From positions 6,504-70,503 of the forward strand of contig DASWWC010000031.1 in NCBI GenBank assembly GCA_036401055.1: a stretch of 64,000 nucleotides of DNA, in the 5' to 3' direction. Below are positions 32,247 through 41,805 of this stretch, piece by piece. Position numbers and translations under genes: made by a program. Under the pieces are notes generated by a model. The model was not told where the DNA came from, did no database searches, and saw nothing but the letters and a program-made list of their open reading frames with translations. This DNA is from Pelomonas sp036401055. GTDB lineage: Bacteria > Pseudomonadota > Gammaproteobacteria > Burkholderiales > Burkholderiaceae_C. The first letter of the stretch is position 1. Every line of letters starts with the position of its first letter.

Positions 32247-33580
32247 CAGCGGCGTGCCTTTTGAAGTGCCTTGTTGACGCGCTTCTCGACGCTGGCCTGC
32301 ACCTCGGCCACGGGCTTGCCCGACAGCAGCAGGTTGGCCACGTCCTCGCCGATCAGCAGCTCGATGTTGCGTTGCGTGGGCACGTTGCCCGGCATGGAGG
32401 CGCCGGTGGTCGTGATCTCGGCCAGCGACTCCCGCTGCGGCAGCGCGCGGAAGGCGTCGCTCTGCGCCACGGTCTTGCTGACCGGCAGGTGGCCCGTGCG
32501 CGACCATTCGGAGCTGCGGTCCCAGACGAACTTCAGGAACTTCACGGCCGCCTCGTGGCCCTTGGCGTCGGTCGTGCCGCCCTTGAACAGCGCCCACGAA
32601 TGGCCATCAGCGAACACCGCAGGCTTGGCGTACAGCTGCGCGAATGGCCGCACCGCATAGCCACCCTTCAGCGGCGAGTCTGCCTTCTGCGATTCGCGCA
32701 GGAACTGGTCGATGGTCCAGGTGCCGACGACGACGACCCCGGCCTGGCCGTTCAGGAAGGCCTGGTTGGCGGCCGCGTAGTCGAGGTTGGGCCGCACATG
32801 GCCCTCGCGGTAGAGCGTCTGCATCAGCGTCAGCGCGTTGACCACGGCCGGTTGCTGCATGTTGATGCGCTTGCCGTCCTCGGAGAACAGCTTGGCGTCC
32901 TGCTGCGCGATCAGTGATTGGAAGGTGCGGTTGTTGGCGGCGGTCTCGTTGGCCACGGCCCAGGCGAAGAAGGGCTTGCCTGTCTTCTGCTTGAACTGCC
33001 GCGCCTGCGCCAGCAGCTCCTCGGGCGAGCGCGGCAGCACCGGCTGGCCATCGGCGCCCAGCAGGCCTGCCTGCTTCATCAGCGTCGTGTTGATGTGCCA
33101 CAGCCAGGCCCAGGTGTCGAAGGGCAGCGCGTAGGTCTGGCCGTTGAACGAGGTGCCCTTGCGCGCATGCTCGGTGAAGTCGTCCACCGGCACGCCGATG
33201 CTGGCGAAGTCGGCGTCCAGCGGCAGCACGAGTTTGCGGCGCACGTAGTCGCCCAGGGCCGACTCATGCATGACCGCCACCGTCGGGATGTCCTTGGACA
33301 CCAGGCGGGCGGTGAGCTGGTCGTAGTACGGTCCCCACTCGCCGATTTGAGTGCGCACGACGATGCCGTCGGTGTTGGTGGCGTTGAACTCGTTGACCAG
33401 CGCGGTGACGATGCCGCACTCGCCCACGCCTTCCGAGGCCTTCACCACCTGGCCGAACTGCGATTCGCAGCTGCCGAAGAAGCGCATCAGCGTGATCTCG
33501 GTCTTGGCCGGATCATTGGCGCCGGGGCCGCAGGCGGCGAGCAACGCGGCGGAGAGACAAATCAGCAGGCGCTTCATCAT
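32246..33580 (-). CDS. CUT1 sugar ABC transporter substrate-binding lipoprotein
   Basis: A 444-residue lipoprotein: lipobox LLAAC with lipidated Cys17 after MMKRLLICLSAA. It is a family-1 extracellular solute-binding protein (GQTYALPFDTWAWLWHINTTLMKQAGL, GTWTIDQFLRESQ, WALFKGG). Two further cysteines, Cys38 (FFGSCES) and Cys55 (VGECGIVT), flank a loop where most family members have none and probably form a disulfide in the periplasm. The partner permeases and ATPase lie directly upstream and two arabinofuranosidases directly downstream, so arabino-oligosaccharides are the likely ligand. Start and stop codons overlap neighbouring genes. Confidence 0.9.
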   Translation of the reverse strand: MMKRLLICLSAALLAACGPGANDPAKTEITLMRFFGSCESQFGQVVKASEGVGECGIVTALVNEFNATNTDGIVVRTQIGEWGPYYDQLTARLVSKDIPTVAVMHESALGDYVRRKLVLPLDADFASIGVPVDDFTEHARKGTSFNGQTYALPFDTWAWLWHINTTLMKQAGLLGADGQPVLPRSPEELLAQARQFKQKTGKPFFAWAVANETAANNRTFQSLIAQQDAKLFSEDGKRINMQQPAVVNALTLMQTLYREGHVRPNLDYAAANQAFLNGQAGVVVVGTWTIDQFLRESQKADSPLKGGYAVRPFAQLYAKPAVFADGHSWALFKGGTTDAKGHEAAVKFLKFVWDRSSEWSRTGHLPVSKTVAQSDAFRALPQRESLAEITTTGASMPGNVPTQRNIELLIGEDVANLLLSGKPVAEVQASVEKRVNKALQKARR

Positions 33581-34410
33581 TTGCCCGTCCCCGCGACGGC
33601 CGTCACCAGGTGGCGTTGGAAGAACAGATACAGCATCAGCGCAGGCACCCCGGCGAATACGGCCTGGGCCATCAGGAAGCCCAGGCCCTCCGACTGCGCG
33701 AAGTTGGTCTGCGTGGACGCCAGGCCGCGCGTCAGCGTGTACATGTCGGGCTGCGTCGCGATGACGAGCGGCCACAGGTAGTCGTTCCAGCAGGCCAGGA
33801 ACGTGAAGATGCCGAGCGTGGCCTGTGCAGGCAGCGTCAGCGGCAGGATGATGGTCAGGAAGGTCTTGAAGCGCGACGCGTTGTCCAGCATCGCGGCCTC
33901 TTCCAGCTCGGCCGGGATGGCCTTGAAGTACTGCGTCATCAGGTAGACGCCGAACGGCGCCGCCAGGCCCGGTAGCGCCAGGCCCGCGATGGTGTTCTGC
34001 AGGTTCCACTCCGAGAACAGCCGGTGCAGCGGGATGAAGACCGACTGCGCCGGAATGGCCAGGCCGAACAGCACCAGCGCGAACAACCACTTGCGGCCCG
34101 GGAACTCGCAGCGCGCGAAGCCGTAGCCGGCCAGCGACGACAGCACCAGCACGCCCGCCGTCTGCATCAGCGCCACGGCGACGCTGTTGCCCAGCCAGCG
34201 GAATACCTGCGAGGTCTGCAGGATGTCCAGGTAGTTCTGCAGCGTGTAGGGCGGCGACAGGAAGACGTCGGTGTGCCGCAGCAGGAACTCGTTGGGTTTG
34301 AAGGACAGGGCCAGCACCCACAGCAGCGGCGCCATCCACGCGAGGGCCAGCAGCGTGAGCGCGGCCATCACGAAGCGGTCGAACCAACCGCGTCTGAGCA
34401 GCGGGTTCAT
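33577..34410 (-). CDS. CUT1 sugar ABC transporter permease, MalG type
   Basis: A 277-residue inner-membrane protein with six hydrophobic helices. The coupling loop motif EEAAMLDNASRFKTFLTIILP that contacts the ATPase is present, and the protein is MalG-like in length and in its short cytoplasmic N-terminus. It overlaps the permease gene upstream and the binding-protein gene downstream by four bases each. Confidence 0.92.
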   Translation of the reverse strand: MNPLLRRGWFDRFVMAALTLLALAWMAPLLWVLALSFKPNEFLLRHTDVFLSPPYTLQNYLDILQTSQVFRWLGNSVAVALMQTAGVLVLSSLAGYGFARCEFPGRKWLFALVLFGLAIPAQSVFIPLHRLFSEWNLQNTIAGLALPGLAAPFGVYLMTQYFKAIPAELEEAAMLDNASRFKTFLTIILPLTLPAQATLGIFTFLACWNDYLWPLVIATQPDMYTLTRGLASTQTNFAQSEGLGFLMAQAVFAGVPALMLYLFFQRHLVTAVAGTGK

Positions 34411-35293
34411 CGCTTGCCTCCCTTGTCGCGCTCAAGCCAGAGCTGGGCCGAGACGCCGATGAGCATGATCGCCAGCAGGATCTGCGAAGCCGCCGTCGCG
34501 AAGCCCAGCGAGAGCTGCATGAAGGCCTGCTCGTAGGTGAACTGCACGATGGAGCGGGTCGTGTTGTTGGGCCCGCCGTTGGTCATCAGCATGATCTGCG
34601 GAAAGACCTGGAACTGGCGGATCACCTCGATCAGCGCGACCAGCACGATGGCGCGCTTGAGGCTGGGTAGCGTGATGTGCGTCAGCACGCGCCAGCGCGG
34701 CGTGTTGTCCAGCGCGGCAGCTTCGTAGATGTCCGACGGGATCTGCTGCAGCGCCGACAGGAACAGGATCATCGGCAGGCCGATGATCCACCACACGGTG
34801 ACCAGGGCGATGGTGGTGAGGGCCAGGTTGTCGCTGGTCAGCAGCGGCATCTCGGGGATGCCCAATCCCGCGAACATCTGCGCGATGAGGCCGCGTTCGG
34901 GCATGAGGGCCAGCTTCCAGACCAGCGTGATCAGCGTGACCGAGAAGACGGACGCGCAGAAGAAGGTGGCGCGCAGGAAGGTGGCGAGCTTGCCGGGGCG
35001 GTTCAGCGCCAGCGCCAGCATCAGCGACAGGATCACGAAGATGGGTGTGCTGATGCCGACGAAGCGGATGGTGTTCCACACGACTTGGTGGAAGACCTCG
35101 TCGGCGAACAGCTCCTTGTAGTTGGCCAGGCCGACCCAGAAGCTGTCGTCGGACAGCAGGTCGTGGTCGTGGAAGCTGATCCAGATGCCTTTGGCGAGCG
35201 GCCACAGCAGCAGCAGCACGTACAGCGCCACGAAGGGCAGCACGAAGAGGGCGTAGGCCGGGCGCGAGGCGCGCAGCCCGACGGTGCTGGCGC

Positions 35294-35297
<4 letters not shown>
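34407..35297 (-). CDS. CUT1 sugar ABC transporter permease, MalF type
   Basis: A 296-residue inner-membrane permease with six predicted helices and the coupling loop IYEAAALDNTPRWRVLTHITLP. It pairs with the MalG-type protein encoded next. The segment FHDHDLLSDDSFWVGLANYKELF between the first two helices is the typical periplasmic loop of short MalF-type permeases. The gene overlaps both neighbours by four bases. Confidence 0.92.
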
Positions 35298-36385
<1,088 letters not shown>

Positions 36386-36398
36386 GGCAGTCTCCGGT

Positions 36399-37325
36399 TC
36401 ATTCTTCTTGGATGACAGGCCAACCGTCTTCGGACCAGCCCAGTCGCGCGATGCGCAGATGCGGCCTGCCGCCGCGTTCGGTGTCGTAGGCGTGGTGCAC
36501 CATCAGGTCGCCGATGATGTCCTGGTGCCCCGGGCCTTTCCATCGCGTGCCGGTGGAGGCGAGCAACTGGGTGCCCCCCGCTTCCATCAGGTCCTTGCCG
36601 TCGCGGTCCAGGTAAGGGCCGGTCACGCTGCGGGCGCGGCCCACGCGGATGTTGTAGGTGCTCTGGGCGCCCTTGCAGCACAGGTCGTAGGACGCGAACA
36701 AGTAGACCCAGTCGCCACGACGCACGATGGTCGGTGCTTCGATGGCCGGGCTGCGGGCAACGAATCGGGTGCTGCCGATCGGCTTCAGCGTTTTCGCGTC
36801 CAGCTCCGTCAGGCGCAGTCCGCCCCAGAAGGAGCCGTAGCTCATCCACAGCTTGCCGTCGCGGTCGACGAACAAGTCGGGGTCGATGGCGTTGAAGTTG
36901 TCCGCCGCCGTGCTGGCCACCACCAGACCGTCATCGCGCCATTCGCTGCCGTCCGGCCTGTCGCTGCTCGCCAGGCCGATGGCCGAGCGGTTCTTGCCGA
37001 AGGTGGAGATGGAGTACAGCACCCAGGTGCGGCCCGCGTGCTGGAAGACCTTGGGGGCCCAGATGTCCAGCGGCTTCTGCTCGGGCACGGCATCAAGCCA
37101 CCAGGCGGGCGCCTGTGTGAACAGCGGGGCCAGGCGGCGCCAGGTCTTGCCCTGGTCGGTCGACTCCAGCCGCTGCAGGCCCTTGCCGGTCGTGAAGACG
37201 AACCAGCGGTCGGCCTGGATGAGCAACGTCGGGTCGTGCGCGCCCGTCTCGCCCTGGGGTTCCAACGCGGCGACGGGAGCGGCCAGGCACAGCGCGAGCA
37301 GCGTCGCGAGCGCCGCACGCATCAC
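36399..37325 (-). CDS. abnA: Secreted GH43 endo-1,5-alpha-L-arabinanase
   Basis: A 308-residue enzyme with a signal peptide (MMRAALATLLALCLAAPVAA) and compact single-domain GH43 architecture. The base is Asp31 in GAHDPTLL; the second Asp is in AIDPDLFVD and the acid Glu in IEAPTIV. The segment FASYDLCCKGAQSTYNIRVGRA is characteristic of endo-arabinanases (compare the SFDFCC region of AbnA enzymes). It should cut the alpha-1,5-arabinan backbone in the periplasm or outside. The gene overlaps the preceding 2-keto-3-deoxyarabonate dehydratase gene by four bases. Confidence 0.9.
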   Translation of the reverse strand: MMRAALATLLALCLAAPVAALEPQGETGAHDPTLLIQADRWFVFTTGKGLQRLESTDQGKTWRRLAPLFTQAPAWWLDAVPEQKPLDIWAPKVFQHAGRTWVLYSISTFGKNRSAIGLASSDRPDGSEWRDDGLVVASTAADNFNAIDPDLFVDRDGKLWMSYGSFWGGLRLTELDAKTLKPIGSTRFVARSPAIEAPTIVRRGDWVYLFASYDLCCKGAQSTYNIRVGRARSVTGPYLDRDGKDLMEAGGTQLLASTGTRWKGPGHQDIIGDLMVHHAYDTERGGRPHLRIARLGWSEDGWPVIQEE

Positions 37326-38260
37326 TTGCCCCAGCGCAGGACCAGGGGATCGAGTCGTTTGGCGGCGTCGAGCAGGCCGGCGCGCACCTCTGGGCTCATC
37401 TCGGGGAAGGGGTGGCGCGGTGCGTCACTCTTGATGACGCCGCCTTCCTTCATCAGCGCCTTGGCGGTCAGGATGCCGCCCTGGCGGTTCTCGTAGTTGA
37501 TCAGCGGCAACCAGCGGCCGTACTCCACCACGGCGGTCTCGCGGTCGCCAGCGTGGAAGGCGTCGAAGATCTTGCGGATGCCGTCGGGGAAGGCGCCGCC
37601 GGTCATCGCGCCGGTGGCACCGGCGTCCAGGTCGGCCAGCAGCGTGATGGCTTCCTCGCCGTCCCACGGGCCCTCGATGGCGGCGCCGCCAACGCGGATC
37701 AGCTCGCGCATCTTGCTGGCGGCCTGCGGCATCTCCAGCTTGAAGTACTTCACGTTGACGATGTTCGTCGCCATGCGTGCCAGCAGCGGCACCGACAGCG
37801 GCGTGCCGGCCACCGGGGCGTCCTGGATCATGATGGGGATGTTGATGCCGTCGGACAGGCGCTGGTAGAAGCTTTCGATCTGGCCTTCGGACACGCGGAA
37901 GGTGGCGCCGTGGTACGGCGGCATGACCATGACCATGGCAGCGCCGAGCTGCTGCGCCAGCTGGCTGCGCTCGATGCAGATCTGCGTCGAGTAGTGCGTC
38001 GTCGTGACGATGACCGGTACGCGGCCGGCGACGTGTTCAAGGATGGCGCGGGTCAGCGTCTCGCGCTCGGCGTCCGACAGCACGAACTGCTCGGAGAAGT
38101 TCGCCAGGATGCACAGGCCGTTGGAGCCGGCGTCGATCATGAAGTCGACGCAGCGCAGCTGGCCGGGCAAGTCCAGCGTGCCGTCAGCGTTGAAGATGGT
38201 CGGAACAACGGGGAAGACGCCGCGGTACGGTCGTCCAGGGCGGATGGCGGAGGCGCTCAT
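37322..38260 (-). CDS. araD: 2-keto-3-deoxy-L-arabonate dehydratase (DapA family)
   Basis: A 312-residue member of the DapA/NAL aldolase-fold family. It converts 2-keto-3-deoxy-L-arabonate to 2-oxoglutarate semialdehyde, step four of the pathway. The Schiff-base lysine lies in NVKYFKLEMP; Lys171 falls at the position known for the Azospirillum enzyme. The N-terminal region YRGVFPVVPTIFNADGTLDL and the length also fit that enzyme. It is the first gene of the long minus-strand operon and is divergent from the L-arabinose dehydrogenase gene. The araD symbol follows Azospirillum and is not the E. coli ribulose-phosphate epimerase. An aldolase of the same fold is the alternative, made unlikely by the pathway context. 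Confidence 0.9.
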   Translation of the reverse strand: MSASAIRPGRPYRGVFPVVPTIFNADGTLDLPGQLRCVDFMIDAGSNGLCILANFSEQFVLSDAERETLTRAILEHVAGRVPVIVTTTHYSTQICIERSQLAQQLGAAMVMVMPPYHGATFRVSEGQIESFYQRLSDGINIPIMIQDAPVAGTPLSVPLLARMATNIVNVKYFKLEMPQAASKMRELIRVGGAAIEGPWDGEEAITLLADLDAGATGAMTGGAFPDGIRKIFDAFHAGDRETAVVEYGRWLPLINYENRQGGILTAKALMKEGGVIKSDAPRHPFPEMSPEVRAGLLDAAKRLDPLVLRWGK

Positions 38261-38346
38261 GGTGCGGTCCCTTGTCTCTGGGGAAGTTGGATCAAGCGCC
38301 GACGTGCCGGCGCACGGCCAGCTGTAGGCGCCGGCATGTCGCCATT

Positions 38347-38427
38347 AAAGTATGACTATTTATGCAAGTTGATTGGGGTTAACCCGCAAATTGCCAACTT
38401 TGCAAACAAAAAAGTATGACTAATAAT
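38347..38427. promoter_or_regulatory. Divergent operator-promoter region of the two arabinose operons
   Basis: This AT-rich patch lies between the divergently transcribed araD-type dehydratase and L-arabinose dehydrogenase genes. Two direct copies of AAAGTATGACTA (38347-38358 and 38411-38422) are 64 bases apart, near a whole number of helical turns. Between them is a perfect palindrome GGGTTAACCC (38376-38385) inside a looser inverted repeat (GCAAGTTG/CAACTTTGC). CTTTGC at 38398-38403, 17 bases and TAATAA at 38421-38426 could be the rightward promoter, with one repeat touching its -10. The repeats contain GT-ATG-AC, like FadR-type GntR sites. Confidence 0.6.
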
Positions 38428-38480
38428 CCCGGCATCGCCCGGCCGTAGAAGTCGGGAGGCAGCATCCAGGAGACAGTTGC

Positions 38481-39248
38481 ATGAGTGCCTACGCGCGCTA
38501 TCCCAGCCTGCAGGACCGGGGCGTCCTGATCACCGGCGGGGCCACCGGCATCGGCGAGACGCTGGTCGAGGCCTTCGCTGAACAGGGCGCCCGGGTGGCC
38601 TTCATCGACCTGGCTGCCGCCGAAGGCGAGGCGCTGGCCGCCCGCCTGGCGGGCACGTCGCGCCACGCGCCGCAGTTCATGGCGGCTGACCTGAGCAACG
38701 TGGAAGCGATGCGCGCAGCGATAGCCACGCTGCGCGAGCGCGCCGGCCCGTTCACGGCGCTGTTGAACAATGCTGCCAACGACAAGCGCCACGCCGTCGA
38801 GGACACGACGCCCGAGTTCTGGGACGCGAGCGTGGCCGTCAACATCAAGCATCAGTTCTTCGCGGCCCAGGCCGTGCTGCCCGACATGAAGGCGACGGGT
38901 GGTGGCAGCATCGTCAACTTCGGCTCCATCAGCTGGATGCTCAAGCAGGGCGGCATGCCGGCCTACACGGCCAGCAAGGCGGCCGTGCAGGGCCTGACGC
39001 GCTGCCTGGCGCGTGACTTCGGAGTCCACCGGATACGCGTCAACACGCTGGTGCCGGGCTGGGTCATGACCGAGAAGCAGCTCAAGCTCTGGGTCACCGA
39101 AGAGACCAAGCAGGAGATCGCCAAGGGCCAGTGCATCAATGAGCCGCTGATGCCGCAGCACATCGCGGCGATGGCGCTGTTCCTGGCCGCCGATGATTCG
39201 GCGATGTGCACCGCGCAAGATTTTGTCGTTGATGGAGGCTGGGCCTGA
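38481..39248 (+). CDS. L-arabinose 1-dehydrogenase (short-chain dehydrogenase)
   Basis: A 255-residue SDR enzyme with the cofactor motif TGGATGIG (residues 18-25), NNAAN, and the catalytic residues Ser149, Tyr162 and Lys166 (NFGSISW, AYTASKA). The acidic Asp in FIDLA after the second strand points to NAD. Its FGSISW and GHE/AQDFVVDGGWA-type regions resemble the xylose/arabinose dehydrogenases of Caulobacter type. It oxidises L-arabinose to L-arabinono-lactone, the first pathway step. It opens the plus-strand operon after a good Shine-Dalgarno (AGGAGACA). D-xylose is the alternative substrate. Confidence 0.87.
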   Translation: MSAYARYPSLQDRGVLITGGATGIGETLVEAFAEQGARVAFIDLAAAEGEALAARLAGTSRHAPQFMAADLSNVEAMRAAIATLRERAGPFTALLNNAANDKRHAVEDTTPEFWDASVAVNIKHQFFAAQAVLPDMKATGGGSIVNFGSISWMLKQGGMPAYTASKAAVQGLTRCLARDFGVHRIRVNTLVPGWVMTEKQLKLWVTEETKQEIAKGQCINEPLMPQHIAAMALFLAADDSAMCTAQDFVVDGGWA

Positions 39249-40318
39249 TGGAATGCCGCGACTACGGCCAGCTGCCCGACGGGCGGGTGGTGCATGAATA
39301 CACCCTCTCCAACGGCCTGGGCCTGAGGCTCACCGCCATCACGCTGGGCGGCATCGTCACCGGCCTGTGGGTGCCTGATGCCAAGGGGAACAGCGGCAAT
39401 GTCGTGCTGGGCTTCGACAACCTGGACGACTACGTCCACCGCAACCCCTCGTTCGGCATCATCGTGGGTCGCTACGGCAACCGCATCGCGGGCGCTAGCT
39501 TCGCGCTGGATGGCGAGACCTACACTCTCGCCCGCAACGACGGTCCCAACTGCCTGCACGGCGGCACCGAGGGCTTCGGCCACCGACTGTGGGCGGCCGA
39601 ACCCGACACGCCCCGGCCCGGCGAGGCCCAGGCGCTGCGATTCAGCCTGACCAGCCCGCATGGCGACCAGGGCTTCCCCGGCGAGCTGATCGTCCGTGTG
39701 CGCTATTCGATCAGCGCCACCGAGAACGCCTGGCGCATCGACTACGAGGCCACCACCGACCGCGCCACCGTCGTCAACCTCACGCACCACGATTACTTCA
39801 ACCTCGCCGGCGACGGCAGCGTGCTGGACCACCACCTCACCCTGCTGGCCTCGCGCTACAGCGAGGTGGATGCACACCTGATCCCGTTGCGGCACGCCGC
39901 TGTCGATGGCACGCCTTTCGACTTCCGCCGGCCCACGCCCATCGCGGCCCGCATCCGCCAGGCCCATCCGCAGCTGCTGCTGGCCAAGGGCTACGACCAC
40001 AACTGGCTGCTGGACGGGGAGTTGAATGCCGACGGCCTGCGTCCCGCCGCGACGCTGGAGGACCCGCACTCCGGCCGCCGCATGGACGTGCTGACCAGTG
40101 AACCGGCCATCCAGTTCTATTCCGGCAACTTCCTGGACGGCAGCCTGGCGGCCAGCAAGGAACCGGGAGGCCGCATCTACCGCCAGGGCGACGGCCTGTG
40201 CCTGGAGACTCAGCACAACCCCGACTCGCCGCACCACGAAGCCAGCGCCGACTGGCCCAGCACGGTGCTGAGGCCGGGCGAGGTGTTCCGCAGCACGACA
40301 ATCCACCGCTTCTACTGA
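39248..40318 (+). CDS. galM: Aldose 1-epimerase (mutarotase)
   Basis: A 356-residue galactose-mutarotase family enzyme whose ATG shares one base with the dehydrogenase stop. Motifs are NPSFGIIVGRYGNRIAGASF, NCLHGGTEGF (first catalytic-site His), NLTHHDYFNL (catalytic His), KGYDHNWLLD (substrate Asp) and LCLETQHNPDSPHH (catalytic Glu). It interconverts the anomers of L-arabinose so that the dehydrogenase receives its preferred form. The absence of a signal peptide places it in the cytoplasm. Confidence 0.9.
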   Translation: MECRDYGQLPDGRVVHEYTLSNGLGLRLTAITLGGIVTGLWVPDAKGNSGNVVLGFDNLDDYVHRNPSFGIIVGRYGNRIAGASFALDGETYTLARNDGPNCLHGGTEGFGHRLWAAEPDTPRPGEAQALRFSLTSPHGDQGFPGELIVRVRYSISATENAWRIDYEATTDRATVVNLTHHDYFNLAGDGSVLDHHLTLLASRYSEVDAHLIPLRHAAVDGTPFDFRRPTPIAARIRQAHPQLLLAKGYDHNWLLDGELNADGLRPAATLEDPHSGRRMDVLTSEPAIQFYSGNFLDGSLAASKEPGGRIYRQGDGLCLETQHNPDSPHHEASADWPSTVLRPGEVFRSTTIHRFY

Positions 40319-40336
40319 ACCGCCGAAGCCGTCGCC

Positions 40337-40822
40337 ATGGACCTGCCCGCCCACCAACTGACGATGACGGTGTTGATGACGCCGGACACCGCCAACTTCT
40401 CCGGCAACGTCCATGGCGGCAACATCCTCAAGCTGCTGGATCAGGTGGCCTACGCCTGCGCCAGCCGCTATGCCGGCCGCTACGTCGTCACGCTGTCGGT
40501 GGACCGCGTCATCTTCCGCCAGCCCATCCACGTGGGCGAGCTGGTGACCTTCCTAGCCAGCGTCAACCACACCGGCACCTCGTCGATGGAAGTCGGCATC
40601 AAGGTCGTGGCCGAGAACATCCGCACGCAGGAGTCGCGGCACGTCAACAGCTGCTACTTCACGATGGTGGCGGTGGGCGACGACAACAAGCCCGTCCCCG
40701 TGCCGCCGTTGCGTCCCTTCACGCCCGAAGAGCGTCAACGCCATGCCAGCGCCATCCGGCGCAAGCAGGCCCGCGCCGCCCTGGAGTCCAGCGCCCAAGC
40801 CAGCCCCGATGAGCAAAGCTGA
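40337..40822 (+). CDS. Acyl-CoA thioesterase (hotdog fold)
   Basis: A 161-residue hotdog-fold thioesterase of the YciA/BACH type: TPDTANFSGNVHGGNILKLLDQVAYACASRYAG holds the catalytic region, followed by VTLSVDRVIFRQPIHVGELV. Such enzymes hydrolyse acyl-CoAs. It lies 18 bases after galM and its last 14 bases overlap the lactonase gene, so it is truly part of the arabinose operon, where no acyl-CoA step is expected. Possibly it handles 2-oxoglutarate overflow metabolism, or it is a gene captured by chance. The fold assignment is firm, the role unknown. Confidence 0.85.
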   Translation: MDLPAHQLTMTVLMTPDTANFSGNVHGGNILKLLDQVAYACASRYAGRYVVTLSVDRVIFRQPIHVGELVTFLASVNHTGTSSMEVGIKVVAENIRTQESRHVNSCYFTMVAVGDDNKPVPVPPLRPFTPEERQRHASAIRRKQARAALESSAQASPDEQS

Positions 40823-41729
40823 ACACCCCTTCTCCCTCGTTCTCGCCCAGGCCAACAGCCTCGGCGAAGGCCTGCAATGGCATGCACCGTCGGGCCGCTG
40901 GTGGTGGACCGACATCGTCAACTCCTGCATCCACGCCTGGACGCCCGGCGCGAGTGCCACGCTGCAGGTGCGCCTGCCCGAGCGCGTCGGTTGCTTCGTG
41001 CACACGCGCTCCGGCCGGCTGCTGCTGGCCATGGCCAAGCGCCTGGCCTGGTTGACGCTGCCCGACCTGCGGGCCACCGGCGTCATCGATGCGCAGCCGC
41101 AAGAGATCACGCTGATCGAAGCCCACCTGCCCAGCACCCGTTCCAACGACGGCCGCTGCGACCGCAGCGGTGCGCTGGTCTTCGGCACGCTGGACGAGGC
41201 CGAGCCGCGCCAGACCATCGGCGGCTTCTACCAGTACTCGGCGGCGCGCGGCCTGCGCCGCCTGCCGCTGGACGGCGTGGCCATCGCCAACAGCATCTGC
41301 TTCAGCCCCAACGGCCGGCGCATGTACTACTGCGACTCGCCCACGCGCCGCATCATGGTGTGCGACTACGACTCGGCCAGCGCCCGCGTCAGCGAGCCGC
41401 GGCTGTTCGTGAAGAAGGACGTCGAGGCCGCCGAGCCGGACGGCTCCACCATCGACGCCCAGGGCTGCCTGTGGAACGCCGAATGGGGCAACGGCGCCGT
41501 GACGCGCTACGGCGCCGACGGCCGGCTGCTGGCCCGCTACAGCGTGCCGGTGCGCGACATCACCTGCCCCGCCTTCGGCGGCGCCAACGGCGACCAGCTC
41601 ACCGTGACGACGGCCCGCGTGGGCCTCAGCAGCGCCGAGCTGATGGCCATGCCACAGTCCGGCAGCCTGTTCGGCATGACCGTAGCCGCCGGCCTCTACC
41701 TGGCCGAATCGCTGTTCAACGACGATTGA
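40809..41729 (+). CDS. araB: L-arabinolactonase (SMP-30/gluconolactonase family)
   Basis: A 306-residue six-bladed propeller lactonase. The start at 40809 (MSKAEHPFSLV) overlaps the thioesterase gene by 14 bases; the earlier in-frame ATG lies inside that gene. Metal-binding positions fit the SMP-30 family: Glu in LGEGLQWH, Asn/Asp in RSNDGRCDRSG, Asn in IANSICFSPNG and Asp in EPDGSTIDAQGCLWNAEWG. It opens L-arabinono-1,4-lactone to L-arabonate, step two of the pathway. The symbol follows Azospirillum usage, not E. coli ribulokinase. Confidence 0.87.
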   Translation: MSKAEHPFSLVLAQANSLGEGLQWHAPSGRWWWTDIVNSCIHAWTPGASATLQVRLPERVGCFVHTRSGRLLLAMAKRLAWLTLPDLRATGVIDAQPQEITLIEAHLPSTRSNDGRCDRSGALVFGTLDEAEPRQTIGGFYQYSAARGLRRLPLDGVAIANSICFSPNGRRMYYCDSPTRRIMVCDYDSASARVSEPRLFVKKDVEAAEPDGSTIDAQGCLWNAEWGNGAVTRYGADGRLLARYSVPVRDITCPAFGGANGDQLTVTTARVGLSSAELMAMPQSGSLFGMTVAAGLYLAESLFNDD

Positions 41730-41805
41730 ATTGCCTGTCGTCCCCGGCCCTGCGCGCCCGGGACGACTCGCCGTGTTCCGGCCCCGCGCCGGGCGAGGGC
41801 AAGGA

